Shown here in pieces: positions 23,397-33,953 of a DNA stretch of 64,000 bases (positions are counted from its first letter, which is position 1; every line of letters starts with the position of its first letter). Source of the DNA: Geosiphon pyriformis (Eukaryota; Glomeromycota; Glomeromycetes; Archaeosporales; Geosiphonaceae); assembly GCA_016748015.1 (NCBI GenBank), contig JAAOMT010000295.1, forward strand, positions 440,604-504,603. Reading direction: 5' to 3'. Below the pieces are notes generated by a model. It was not told the DNA's origin, did not search any database, and saw only the letters and a program-made list of their open reading frames with translations. A program made the translations under genes and the position numbers.

Positions 23397-24060
23397 ACTT
23401 ATATGCATCGATTGTGGCAAGAAATTGTTGTCAATAGGTGCATACTGTGGCAACAATGAGGAATATGCAACAGCAACCAAATTCTACTGTTGCATATGTG
23501 TTATAGAAAGGTTTAGATGACCAAAGAAACAAAGAAAATAGAACAACCAATTTTGTCTCACTTGTGGAGAAACTTTCTTGAATGAAGGAATGTGGAACAA
23601 CATTCCAGAGTGAGGAGAAATGTGCGATAAATTGTGCCAATACACAATTCTAATCAGCGACTGAGTAAAAAAAGGGACACTGATAAAAGCAGCCTGGAGA
23701 AGAGCAGTACAATGATTAGACAGTTGTTCACACAATGATAACAAAATCTGGCAAATGGCACTTGCAAAAATAGAAGGAGTGACATCCGAAGAAATTAGAG
23801 AGATCAAAAACAACCCATCAGAGCCTATAGAACTTGATTAAGATGAAGAACCAGCCATAAATTTCCTAAAACCAGAAGAATTTCATGAATACTATCAAAC
23901 TTTGGCATCCACAAGAGAAGAACAGGAAGAGCATTTAGCACAGTTAAACACTCGACTATGTAACTACTGTTTGATTTCATGTGACTTTCAATATTGTAAT
24001 GAGTGTGACCTCATTTACAATTCACTACTGCACATGATCTACACAATTCCAGAGGAAAAA
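23397..24060 (+). pseudogene. Cys-rich accessory block of element B
   Basis: In the coding frame it reads CIDCGKKL, YCCIC, FCLTCGET, EMCDKLC, then, after an acidic stretch, LCNYCLISC and YCNEC. This repeats the order of Cys pairs in element A. Together they look like one or two treble-clef or ribbon-type zinc modules placed between protease and dUTPase. Several TGA and TAG stops sit at probable Trp or Arg codons. A Ser/Asn-rich linker (24070-24270) leads to dUTPase. Function unknown. Confidence 0.65.
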
Positions 24061-24272
24061 AAACCAATCAGCAGCTGTACATCGGAATTGGAATCAACTT
24101 TCAATTCCGATTCAAACTTCGACAATAATGACAATGAAAACAATGGCTCCAGCTCCACTCTAAATAGCAACAAAAATTACAACAATTCAAACTTTGATTT
24201 AAACTCCAAAACATTTATTGCCTTTTTGATCTCTCCAAGGAACAGGAACTCAAATGATATAGTGATAATAAT

Positions 24273-24690
24273 GAAGATATTATGCCAGAACATGCACATA
24301 ATACTGATGCAGGGTTTGATCTGAGATATTCAAGAAAAAAAGCCATCAAATTAAAACCAAAGTCACACACATGTATTGATCTCAAAATAGCTCTGGAAAT
24401 TTCAGTAACAATCATGGTCCAATTAGCATCTAGGAGCAGTTTAGTGAAAAAAAAATCAACATCAGAAAAGGAATAATTGATGCAGGATACATAGGAAATA
24501 TCATTGCCATGCTACAAAATGACTTAGAAAAGACCTATATTATAGAACTAAATGAAAAAATAGCACAGACAATATTCTTACCTTTGGTGAAGATAGCTCA
24601 GTTAGTTTCAGTGGGAAAAAGGGAAAAATTAGGTATAACAGCAAGAGGGATACAGGAATTTGGATCAACAAGTAGAATAGATATACTAGT
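24273..24690 (+). pseudogene. dUTPase domain of element B
   Basis: Signature motifs in order: DAGFDLRYS, LASRSSLVKK, GIIDAGYIGN, EKIAQTIFLP and RGIQEFGSTS. Motif 2 is close to the family consensus, unlike element A. A frameshift falls in the A-run near 24448-24456, between motifs 2 and 3. The position between the Cys-rich block and RT equals element A. Confidence 0.9.
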
Positions 24691-24699
24691 TAATATGGC

Positions 24700-26050
24700 A
24701 AAAGAAGAAATTGTTGACAAAAGAGAAACTATTTCAACCTGTCAAACAATTTCCATTCCACCATATGACCAGTATATATTAGCCATAAAAAGGGAAGTAA
24801 GAGATCAAGCTCAATTGTTTGAAGCAGAAGCCACTATTTGTGAATCAGGAGAAATTGGACTCACCAATCTCTACATATCAGCCAAAAACCCCAAAAATAT
24901 CAAAATTCCCATCTACAATACAACCGGAAGTATTATCAAAATACCAAAAGAAACCATCATTGAATATTTAACCACTGAAGTTGAGGATCAACCACCAAAT
25001 CACATTCCAGATTTTTCACAGCTTTGTAGATATGTGGACATTACATCACAAACCATCTATGGAAGAAGTGAATGTTATCTGCTTCAACCAAAACAATTGG
25101 AACAGATAAACATAGAGAATCTAGATCCACTTCAACAAATACAACTCAAGATGTTACTCAACAACTTCAATGACATCTTTGCCAGTGAAAATGAATTTGG
25201 CCAAACCAACATCATCTAGTATTAGATCAAAATTAGAGATACAATGCCAATTAAACAAAGAGCATACAGAGTACCACTAGCTAGTCATGAGATCATTTGT
25301 CAAGAAATTAACCAAATGCTTAACAATAGGCTAATTCAGCCATCAATGAGTCTATGGTCATCACCAGTGATACTAGTCCAAAAGAAAAATGGGAAAATCT
25401 GCTTTTGTGTAAATTACCAGAAACTAAATGGAATAACAAAAGGTGATAGCTATCCAACTCCAAAGATCCAAGAACTATTCGACGCTTTTGGAGAAAATAA
25501 ATGGTTCTCAACATTAGATTTAGATAGTAATACTGGCAAGTAGCCATAGATCCAGCCGACAAAGAAAAAACAGTGTTCACCACAAGAGAAGAAAATTTTG
25601 AGTTTGAAGTCATGTCATTTGGCTTAATGAATGCTTTAGCAACATTCCAATGGCTCATGGAGATTGTCTATACTGGATTACTATAGAAATCAGTAGTTGT
25701 ATACTTGGATAACACCAATGTGTTCTCAAAAACATTTGATGATCATCTGCACCATTTTTAACAAGTGTTTGAAAGATTAAAAAGAACAGGATTGAAACTA
25801 AACACAACCAAATGCTTCTTTGGAAAAACTGAACTCAAGTTTTTGAAACATGTAGTGAGCAAAGATGGAATCAAAATGGATCCAAACAAAATCAAAGTAG
25901 TTAAAAACTTTCTGGTACCAACCAACTTAACAGAACTAAGGGCATTTTTAGGTTTCACAGGCTATTATCGCCATTTTATCAAAGACTTTTCAAAACTGGC
26001 TCAGCCACTTTACCATCTACAGACCAAGAATGTGAAGTATAAATAGACTA
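24700..26050 (+). pseudogene. Linker and reverse transcriptase of element B
   Basis: A beta-rich linker (24700-25130) is followed by DIFASENEFGQTN, RAYRVPLASHEII, SLWSSPVILVQKKNGKI and the palm motif. The palm motif reads YLDN: the second catalytic Asp is Asn (codon 25711-25713, GAC to AAC expected). It continues through FLKHVVSKDGIKMDP to the connection region. At least two frame changes occur between 25540 and 25765. Confidence 0.86.
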
Positions 26051-26099
26051 AAGCTCAACAAGAAGCGTTTGACACATTAAGAAGAAAGCTTATCTAAGC

Positions 26100-26500
26100 T
26101 CCAGTATTGATGTATTCAGATCACAGCAAACTATTCATAATTACCACCAATACATCAGGTCAAGCATTGGGAGCAGTATTATCACAGAAAGGATCAGATG
26201 AAAAAGAATATTTAGTAGCTTATGCCAGTAAAAGCTTAAGTTCAGCTGAAAAAAACTATGGAACTCCAGCACTAGAACACTTAGCTATTTATTGGGCTGT
26301 TATCAAATAGAGAGAATACTTGAGTTAAAAGTTTGAAGTATATATTGATCACAAAGGATTGACTTCAATTCAGAAACAAGAATTTGCAGACAATTACCAT
26401 ACCAGATAGAAAATAAAACTTTTATCATTTAATTATACAGTACATTATAAAAAAGGAAAAGACAATGGAAATGCTGATGGACTGTCACGAATGAAACAAA
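26100..26500 (+). pseudogene. RNase H domain of element B
   Basis: IITTNTSGQALGAVLSQKG, SKSLSSAEKNYGT, LEHLAIYWAVIK and YIDHKGLTSI, ending NADGLSRMK. The first catalytic Asp (usual TDAS) is Asn (about 26149-26151). Stops at 26044 and 26410 sit at likely Trp codons. Confidence 0.82.
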
Positions 26501-26739
26501 TCTAAAAACATTTCAACCCAAAAAAATATAACAAAAGATGAATACACAAAAATACCAACAACTTTAGCATTATATAAATACTCAATTGTTCAAGAAGAAA
26601 TTATCTCAAAAGAAACAAAACAACATAAAACAACAATCAAAATATTTTATCAATCATCAAAATATATTCTACCAGAAAAACAGAAGAAATCCAGACCAAC
26701 CAATTAGAGTAATCACAGAACCAGAGAAAGAGACAATAT

Positions 26740-27880
26740 TATTTAACATGCACTCAGATCCAACAGCAGGACATTTTCATAAAAAAGCGACCATAGAAAG
26801 AACCAAAAAAAGATATTATTGGCTATCAATGTATCCAGACATCATCCAATATGTTCAAAATTGTGATGCTTGTTAAAGAAGAGGAGGAACAAGACCAAGT
26901 GAACCATTAAGACCAATCAAAGTGGAACAACCATTCGATCACATTGGAATTGACTTAGTTGGACCATTAATAGTCACCAGTAAAGACAACAGATATATTG
27001 CAGTAGCCATGGATTATCTTACTAAATGGCCAGAAGCAAAAGCCATTCAAAGAGCAGATGCAGAATCTGTTGCTGAATTCATCCATCAAAATTTGATATG
27101 TTGACATAAATGTCCAAAAGAACTATTATCAGACCAAGAAACTCACTTTGTGAACAGAACACTAGCAGAATTGAGCCAAAGATTCGGAATTAAAAGACCA
27201 TTATCATCACCATATCATCCATAAACAAACAGTTTAGTTGAAAGATTTAATAGAACATTATGTGAAGCAGTCACCAAACTCAGCCAAGAAAACCAGAATG
27301 AATGGGATTTGTTCATATTATCAGTACTATTTGCTTATCGGACAATGAAGCAAGATACTATACAAGCAACATCATTTGAATTAGTATATGGTAGAACAGC
27401 AACAATACCAGTTAAGATAAAAGTTAACACATATCCAACTAAACCAATAACAGAAAAGAATTTCTAGAAAATACTGTTGAGAAGAACATATGACTTAATA
27501 AAAACATTGGAAAACAAATGAAAAAGAGCAGCTGATAATATTCAAAAGTCACAAGAGAAACAAAAAGAAAGACATAATAGTTAACTACTAGACAAACCAG
27601 TGGAGTTCAAGTTTGGAGACAAAGTACTCTTACATTGTACCAAAGCAGAAAAACAATGAAGTGGAAAATTTGACCCCAAATGAGATGAACCATTTCACAT
27701 AGAAAAAATTCTAGAAAGTAGAGCTTATAGACTAAGATGAAACAACAAAATCTTAGCCAAAACAGCACATGGTGATCAACTGAAACCATATTACCAAATA
27801 GCATTATCATTTATTAATAATATTCTACAATTAGGAGTACAATGAATATTAGTTCAACTAGATGAGATTCCATGAGATCT
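26740..27880 (+). pseudogene. Integrase domain of element B
   Basis: Zinc-binding part (HFHKKATIERTK..., NCDAC) and DDE core: Asp in AMDYLTKWPEA, Asp in LLSDQETHF and Glu in LVERFNRTL. The C-terminal part (SGKFDPK.DEPFHIEKIL) has TGA at three consecutive Trp-like positions. The catalytic triad is retained but the frame has several stops. Confidence 0.85.
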
Positions 27881-28079
27881 GGAACCAATTATAATCATTG
27901 GGCCAAACACGTAAAATCAGACAGTAAAAGAGTATATAAAGAGACAGTATACGTGACAAAGCAACCAAGAAAAATGGAAATACCAGATTATATTCACACT
28001 ATAGCTCAACAATTATTCCAGGCCTTAAGTCAACAATCTTTAAACATGGAAGTTATTATTAACAACTAAACAATTTGCT

Positions 28080-28600
28080 ATCAAAACATCAAAAGAAAGA
28101 TAAAAAATACACCATATTAGTGAGTACCAAAGAATGATAAAAACTGGTCAGACAACATAATAGAAAAAGTAAAAAACACTTTTGGAAAAATACCTATTAT
28201 GGCACCAACAGAAGAACTGACAAAAGAAAATTGGAAGCAATGAACAGAACAACTTCCAATATCATACTGTTACTATCAGTTAGATTGGAAGTTGAATATT
28301 CAGGAGTTGTATATCGACAAATCCAAGAAAATATTCAACCAAAACATAATACAACAAATTGAAGAATTTATTGAAAAGAAACAAATTCAACACTACATGT
28401 TAAAACAATGTACTGACTACACAACATATTTCGGAACAACTCAGAAATACTGTTACACTCTGAAATGGAAACCATAACTATTAACCAATAAAGAAGAATA
28501 AACAATACATAAGTAGAAGACATGAGAAACAGAGTTGAACAAACAATACTGGAAAATGAAATATTAGAATTAATTTAAAAAGAAGATTTTGATAGAGCTC
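28080..28600 (+). pseudogene. Third ORF of element B, downstream of integrase
   Basis: Trp- and Tyr-rich reading (PISYCYYQLDWKLNIQELY, TTQKYCYTLKWKP) ending just before the polypurine tract. Broken by stops. It corresponds in position to 668-1245 of element A but is only weakly similar. No domain recognised. Confidence 0.45.
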
Positions 28601-28606
28601 AATATT

Positions 28607-28621
28607 AAAAAAAGGAGATAA
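28607..28621 (+). other. Polypurine tract of element B
   Basis: AAAAAAAGGAGATAA directly before the 3' LTR. Confidence 0.7.
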
Positions 28622-29488
28622 TATTACTCATAAAAAAGAAAACAGATATAGAAAAATAGTAAACCAACAAGAGAATAGTATTTAGCACATGAGCATATTG
28701 CTCAGCAATATGGAGCAATGTCAGAAATCATGGCACATTGCTCAGCAATATGCAGCAATGTGGAGCAATATTAGAAAATTAGAGCACATCACTCAGTAAT
28801 GTCAGCATTGCTCAAGAAATTATAGCACATTATTCGGAAATATGAGCAATCTTGTAGAACATCAATTATGTATATATAGCAGTAGTGTTAGAAGTAGAAA
28901 AGGCAGAATTTTTCTATTAGAAATCTTAAAATCACAAATATTAAATAAATAAATCATCTACTATCCAAATTCACTCTCTACTATTAACACTTCATGTTGA
29001 TAACAAGTAATACTTAACCACACTGGAACAATAGCTCTTGATCATGGCTATTGATGAGATACTAACTTGTTCATTATCTTGGCTTATTCTTTATTTTTCT
29101 TTTTTTTCTTTTTTTTTTCTTTATTTTGATTTTATTGGTTACTAAAACTTAATTGAAAATTAAAACACTGAGTTATTAACGTCATGGATAGCCTGGTAAA
29201 AGACCCAGAAATAAGAGTAGAATTATATATATATTATCGGATAGCTTACCAAAAAGGCACAAATACCAGAATAAATCCAACCACCAAGCTGAAAAAGAAA
29301 TTAGGAAATGATTTACAAGAAAACTGCTAATAACATAAACAAAAAATTTCTGTCTATTATACAAAAGACTTAACTTTAAAACCTTCAGACACCACCAATG
29401 TACTAGTATTACCAGTCTTGTCAAGATATTGAGCACCAAGTTACGAATTTGTTATTTGATTTGAGACCCCAAATAATCATCTGTAACA
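28622..29488 (+). repeat. 3' LTR of element B (867 bp)
   Basis: Begins TATTACTCAT, a G to A change from TGTTACTCAT, and ends CATCTGTAACA. It lacks one U3 repeat unit present in the 5' LTR. Confidence 0.95.
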
Positions 29489-30500
29489 ATAGTTATCACA
29501 TTGATATTAAGTTTGTTGTTAAAATTAACAAGATAAAAAATCAAGCTAAGTTGATTTCTTACTTAGTAGCTAAGTTTTTTGTTAATAACACAATTTGGGT
29601 AAAGAGAATTAGGCTATTACTAAATATATTTTAAATATTATAAGTGATTTCTTTAAAATTAATAACATCTCAATTAACAATAAAAAAACTGTGGTCATTT
29701 TTATCAATCAAAAGATTAGAAATACTTCTTTGTTAATAAGTGACTTGCCAATTTCTATTGTATAAAAAAAAAGTCTTATAGATATTTGGATATTTTTTTG
29801 TCTTTTAAGAATTATCCAAACTTAATTTAATAAAAACTTATTTAAATATAAAGTTTTTTGTCAATATGGTTTTGAAGAAAACTATTTTGGACAAACAATT
29901 TCTCTATCTAATTTCAGCTGTACTGCAACTTATTATTAATTACAGGATTCAATTTAGTTTTATTTTTCGAGATGTGTATAACAAGTAGAATATGCTAATC
30001 AAAAAAAATTTAAGAATAAAAACTGGCTTGCCAAAAAATTTTCTCAATAAGGCTTTCTATCATTTATTTTTGTATGACTTAAGAACTTTTAAACAAATAC
30101 AGACAAAATATAAAGTAACTTCTGTTTTAAGTTTTTTGAATACTAGTAATATTTTCAGTCATTTATTTAATTATAAGGCTTTGGATTTACAAGTATAAAG
30201 TTGGTCTTTTAATTATTTTTTGTAAAGTCTTGTAAAATTAAGAATTAGTCTGATTAACAATTTTTTGGCTAATGTGATAAAAGTTTTTCTGAATTATAAT
30301 ATATCTTTTGTAAACAATTTATTCTCTGTATTTTGCTTTTCTAATAATATTTCAATGTCCTTTATTTTGGAAGATTTAGTCTTTTATAATATTTTTTACA
30401 TATTTAAGGAATTTAGTATTGCTTTTATTGAACAACTATACAATAAAAAGAGGTTGATTTTTGATTGGAAAAGCTTTTGTTATTAAAAAAAACTCAATTT
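29489..30500 (+). pseudogene. LINE reverse transcriptase remnant, 3' part
   Basis: Directly after element B the LINE frame resumes with SYHIDIKFVVKINKIK (younger copy SYHIDTKFVTRTGRIK). The RT active site follows as FVNNTIWV, where the younger copy reads FVDDTIWV: both catalytic Asp positions are now Asn. Further matches run to KKRLIFDWKSFCY (younger: KKGLLLDWKTFCH). Confidence 0.85.
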
Positions 30501-30639
30501 TAGAAGTTTGGTTTTTGTTTGGTTTAAATTAACATGTAATTATTTGGTTAATACTATCTTTTGTCTTATTAATTATTTTTCTATCAATAATTTATGACTT
30601 TTAGATATTTTTGATTCCAATGATTTTTTTACAATAAAA

Positions 30640-31480
30640 CATTATTTTTTTGATGTTAACTTGAATATTATAAATGTTTACACTGATAAGTTTTTAAAAA
30701 ATTTGGGTATATATAACATAAGATATAATACAGCTGTGTTTTTTGCTGACTTAAGTTTGAATGTGAATGTTAAAATTAGTGGTTTGGTTTTTTTATGTTG
30801 GCAGAGTTGCAAGTAATAGCTCTAATCTTAAAATGTGTTTTAGTTTCTAATGCTATTGTAATATATTTAAATAACCAGACTGCTTTGAATGTCTATGTTG
30901 CAAAATTAAATATAATCTTATTAAACTTTTACAATTGTTGTTGGCTTAAAAGATGCTGTATTATAAACTCTATTAGATATAAAAAACTTGACATTTTATA
31001 ATCGAAAGTTAAAGGCCATTTAGGTGTTTTGGGTAATAAGTGTATTAATAAGTTAGCCAATTTAGCTTTATGTTTAAATTTGGTGTTTCTTGTTTTTGTT
31101 AAAAAAAAATACATTAAAGCTAAAAAAGTAGTAATATCTGGAAATGCTTACTATTTTGTTTATAATATTTTTAGAACTGTTTATCATGTTTGCTAGGAAG
31201 TTGGACTTAGATTTAGTATTATTAATAAAAACATGATTAGAAATATAAATTAAATTTAAACATAATCAATTTGGCATTTTAACTTGTATATAATTTCTGG
31301 TTTTATAAGTAAAATTACTACTGGTTTATGTTTATATTTTATAAAAGCTATATATTATTGTTTATTAGTTGTTGTACATAAATACCTATATAATAGAGAG
31401 TATTCTAATATGTTATGTTTTTATTGTAAGGAGTAGAACTTTCTGATTATTTTTTTACATGTGAAATAAATTTTGCTATT
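30640..31480 (+). pseudogene. LINE RNase H and C-terminal zinc-finger remnant
   Basis: LAELQVIALILKCVLVSNAI, then YLNNQTALNVYVAK and KVKGHLGVLGNKCINK match the RNase H of the younger LINE (AELQAVALALKCVL, YFNSQAAINACVSK, KVKGHAGVLGNVKAD). A decayed zf-RVT-like region follows, with FYCKE-type remnants. Confidence 0.82.
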
Positions 31481-31649
31481 TGCAAAAATCTGCTTAATTT
31501 ATATTTGGCTCAATAAATTTCTATATTAGACTTGAACTTGTTATTATCTTATATTTATAAATATTTTCTTTGAATATGTTTGACAATATTATATATACTG
31601 TTTTGTACAAGATTTTGTGTTTAAGAAATAGTATTTAGAAACTATATCT

Positions 31650-32095
31650 GTTTTTGGCTGTTTTAAAGCTGTAAACAAGAAGATTATTAATTTAATATAA
31701 GGCTTAAAAATGGCTTATTAAGTTAAAATGTGATTAATAAGATCTAAGTATAAGATAATTATAAAAAAAATAGTTTAATTGTGCAGAATAATTTTATGTT
31801 TTTGATAATTTATAGTTTGTTATCTTTGCTTTCTAATAATATTGTTAAGTTGCTTAAGATTATAGAAACATATAATATTAGTTTTAGTTTGTATAAACTT
31901 TGCAATTTTTTTTCTGATGTTGATTATGTACTTTTTGTTAAAATAGATTTATAGTGTTGTTTTAATTGGTCTAAGTAATTAATTTCATATAGAAAATATA
32001 TAATTTATGTTTAAGTTTAAATTATTTAGTTTGATATATTATACTAAGTAATATTTGGATTTTATTTATTAAATAATAATAATAATAAAATATAA
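31650..32095 (+). other. LINE 3' end (old copy)
   Basis: Aligns by eye with the 3' end of the younger LINE (32360-32700 read backwards), for example around TTTGTTATCTTTGCTTTC and ATTTGGATTTTATTTATTAAA. It ends in AAT repeats, the tail of the old copy. Confidence 0.7.
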
Positions 32096-32099
32096 TTAG

Positions 32100-32340
32100 A
32101 TTAATTATAACTAATATATATTTGTATAAACAAATTAATCTAGTACAAACATAAAAAACTAAATTATGTTTAATAAAACAAGTTTTTTTATTATAAAAAA
32201 CCAAAAATTTTTAAAAATTATAAACAGTTATATCTAATAAAAAAATATATAGCAGTACTTAATATTAATTTTTGTTATTTATATTTGTTTATTAATTTTA
32301 ATTATATATATTAAATTTTTACTTATAAAAATAGATTATT
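32100..32340 (-). mobile_element. Further LINE ORF1 fragment
   Basis: Minus-strand reading VFYNKKTCFIKHNLVFYVC resembles the ORF1 segment around 16370-16440 (MSYNKKTCFIGCNLSFYIC). This is a third, very decayed LINE copy into or next to which the younger LINE inserted. Confidence 0.55.
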
Positions 32341-32475
32341 ATTTTTTTTTTTATTAAGCATTTAATGAATAAAACCCAACTGCTATCTAGTACATAGAGC
32401 CAAACTAAGTGGCTCAAACTAAATGCGACTCATGCATTAACAACATGTGACTAGCCACTTAGGCCAGACAAGACA

Positions 32476-32711
32476 ACACTACACACTAATATTAACATGA
32501 GGCTTACCATCCAGACCCAAAAAAAAGAGGCAAGGCCTAAGATGGCCAAAACTGACAGCAAAAGACTCAGTAATGCCAAGCATCCTTACCACACTATTGG
32601 AAAGCACAGAAGACACACAACAGGACAAATCTGACACCAAACCATTATCACCAACCAAGCCAGTCTTCTCCATGTCTGCTCTGAATCTAGATCTACTAAC
32701 TAGACCCTAGA
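32476..32711 (-). pseudogene. C-terminal tail of LINE ORF2
   Basis: A frame of 64 codons (32479-32673, MEKTGLVGDNGLVSDLSCCV...) follows the RNase H frame after one frame change and two stops. It aligns with the 3' end of the old copy. It may be the true C-terminus of ORF2 or 3' UTR; the codon-like character favours coding. Confidence 0.5.
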
Positions 32712-33953
32712 TTAATACAGCTCAACCAAGAACCTCACAAAATCAACCACAATACAGGAAGCCTTCTTAACATCATCGAAAACATCTACTGCTTCAGCAC
32801 ACCAAACCTTCATCATGAAACCCTTACACAAAACCGAATATCTGCCAATGTCTAAATGACAAAAATTAAAGATCTGAAGAACAGAAAAGGAGGACAGGTC
32901 ATGAGCACCAACCAACAAAGCCCAGTGCACAGAAGTCTCCAGCAAAATCTCTCTCTGGATATAAACATTCTGTGAACAAGTAAAAACATAATCTGACAGC
33001 TCTATCTTCCCACACAACAAACACTGAACATCTGAATAACATTTATTATATAGCCTCTTTCTAACCACCATCGGCAATCTTTTATGCAATGCCTTCATCA
33101 AATATGTACAAAGATCTGCTGACTTGTAACTAGTAAACCCAGCAAGCATGTGTGAGTCAAGATGCCAGACCTTTGCAGAAGCAGCCCAATCAAAATCCCC
33201 CAACATATCAGCTGAAACCACATCCCAACTAAGACCAGCCTCCCAACAAGCATGACAAATAGACCTAAACACATCCTTGACAAAGTGGTGGGCATTGCCC
33301 GAAACCACAGTGTCATCAGCCACCAAAAAACACTCCCGTATTCTCATCAGCAAAACAAAAGAAAAGCAGGCACCCTCTCCTACAAACCTATCAGCTTTCA
33401 CATTGCCAAGAACACCAGCATGACCTTTGACTTTAATCCAATTCACACTAAAATTCTTATCCCTAATCAAGTCAAAAACATGTCTCCTCTCAATCCAGCA
33501 GTGATTGCAGAAATCTGGAACTTCAAGCAACATCTTAGAAACACATGCATTAATAGCAGCTTGGCTGTTGAAATATAACACTACAGAACTAGATGAGAGA
33601 ACACATTTCAAAGCCAGAGCAACAGCCTGTAACTCCGCCATGATAGAGAACAAAAGGCCACAAACTTTGACTCCAACACCCAATCCCAGAGCAGGAAAAT
33701 ATGCAGCCACACCACTTAACACATCAGCAGTTCCAGTCCCCTTCAAAGATCCATCCATATATGTCTCAAAGCAGCCAGACCAAATCTCATATAAACCATT
33801 CTGCATGGAGGAGAACACATCAGACTCCAAAACGTTTAAACCACCAGATTGAACAGCAACAGATGAGCAAGAGAAAAAAAAACCCTAATCCAAAAAGTAC
33901 TTAAAAGCAACTGTAAACCAAAGAGGCACAGAGCCCTGTGGATCTAAATGTTT
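32712..33953 (-). pseudogene. LINE ORF2: RNase H and zf-RVT part
   Basis: Longest open frame of the element (372 codons from 33830). RNase H motifs: YMDGSLKG (first Asp), AELQAVALAL (Glu), LYFNSQAAINAC where the third catalytic Asp is Asn (codon 33567-33569), and VKGHAGVLGNVKAD (last Asp). Downstream is CLLCGKIELSDYVFTC, a zinc-binding motif usual at the end of such LINEs. In the same frame as RT. Confidence 0.87.

Larger units (their letters stand above)
19367..29488 (+). mobile_element. Ty3/Gypsy LTR retrotransposon with dUTPase (element B), decayed
   Basis: Complete element of about 10.1 kb with both LTRs, primer-binding site and polypurine tract, nested in the RT of the old LINE. The internal order equals element A: gag with zinc knuckle, protease, Cys-rich block, dUTPase, RT, RNase H, integrase, ORF3. 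At least four frameshifts and many stops break the gag-pol frame. RT reads YLDN instead of YLDD, so it is dead. Flanking bases ATGG and ATAG are consistent with a decayed 4-bp target duplication. Confidence 0.94.
14540..32095 (+). mobile_element. Old LINE (RNase H type), split by two insertions
   Basis: Plus-strand relic co-linear with the well-preserved minus-strand LINE at 32341-39110. It includes ORF1, endonuclease, RT, RNase H and 3' UTR in order. It is interrupted at 15461-16286 by a solo LTR and at 19367-29488 by element B. It ends at about 32095 in an AAT-type tail. Reading frames are broken everywhere and G+C is strongly reduced. Its left end adjoins element C; the ORF1 start itself is not seen. 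Confidence 0.88.

Noticed and set aside
20700-27900. TGA read as Trp (alternative genetic code) in the retroelements
   Set aside because: TGG Trp codons are common in the same elements, stops also fall on Gln and Arg codons, TAA and TAG occur too, and the host genes in the window use TGG only with no in-frame TGA. Decay explains it better.
33252-33904. Plus-strand ORFs over the LINE RNase H
   Set aside because: Shadows of the long minus-strand ORF2; no motifs of their own.
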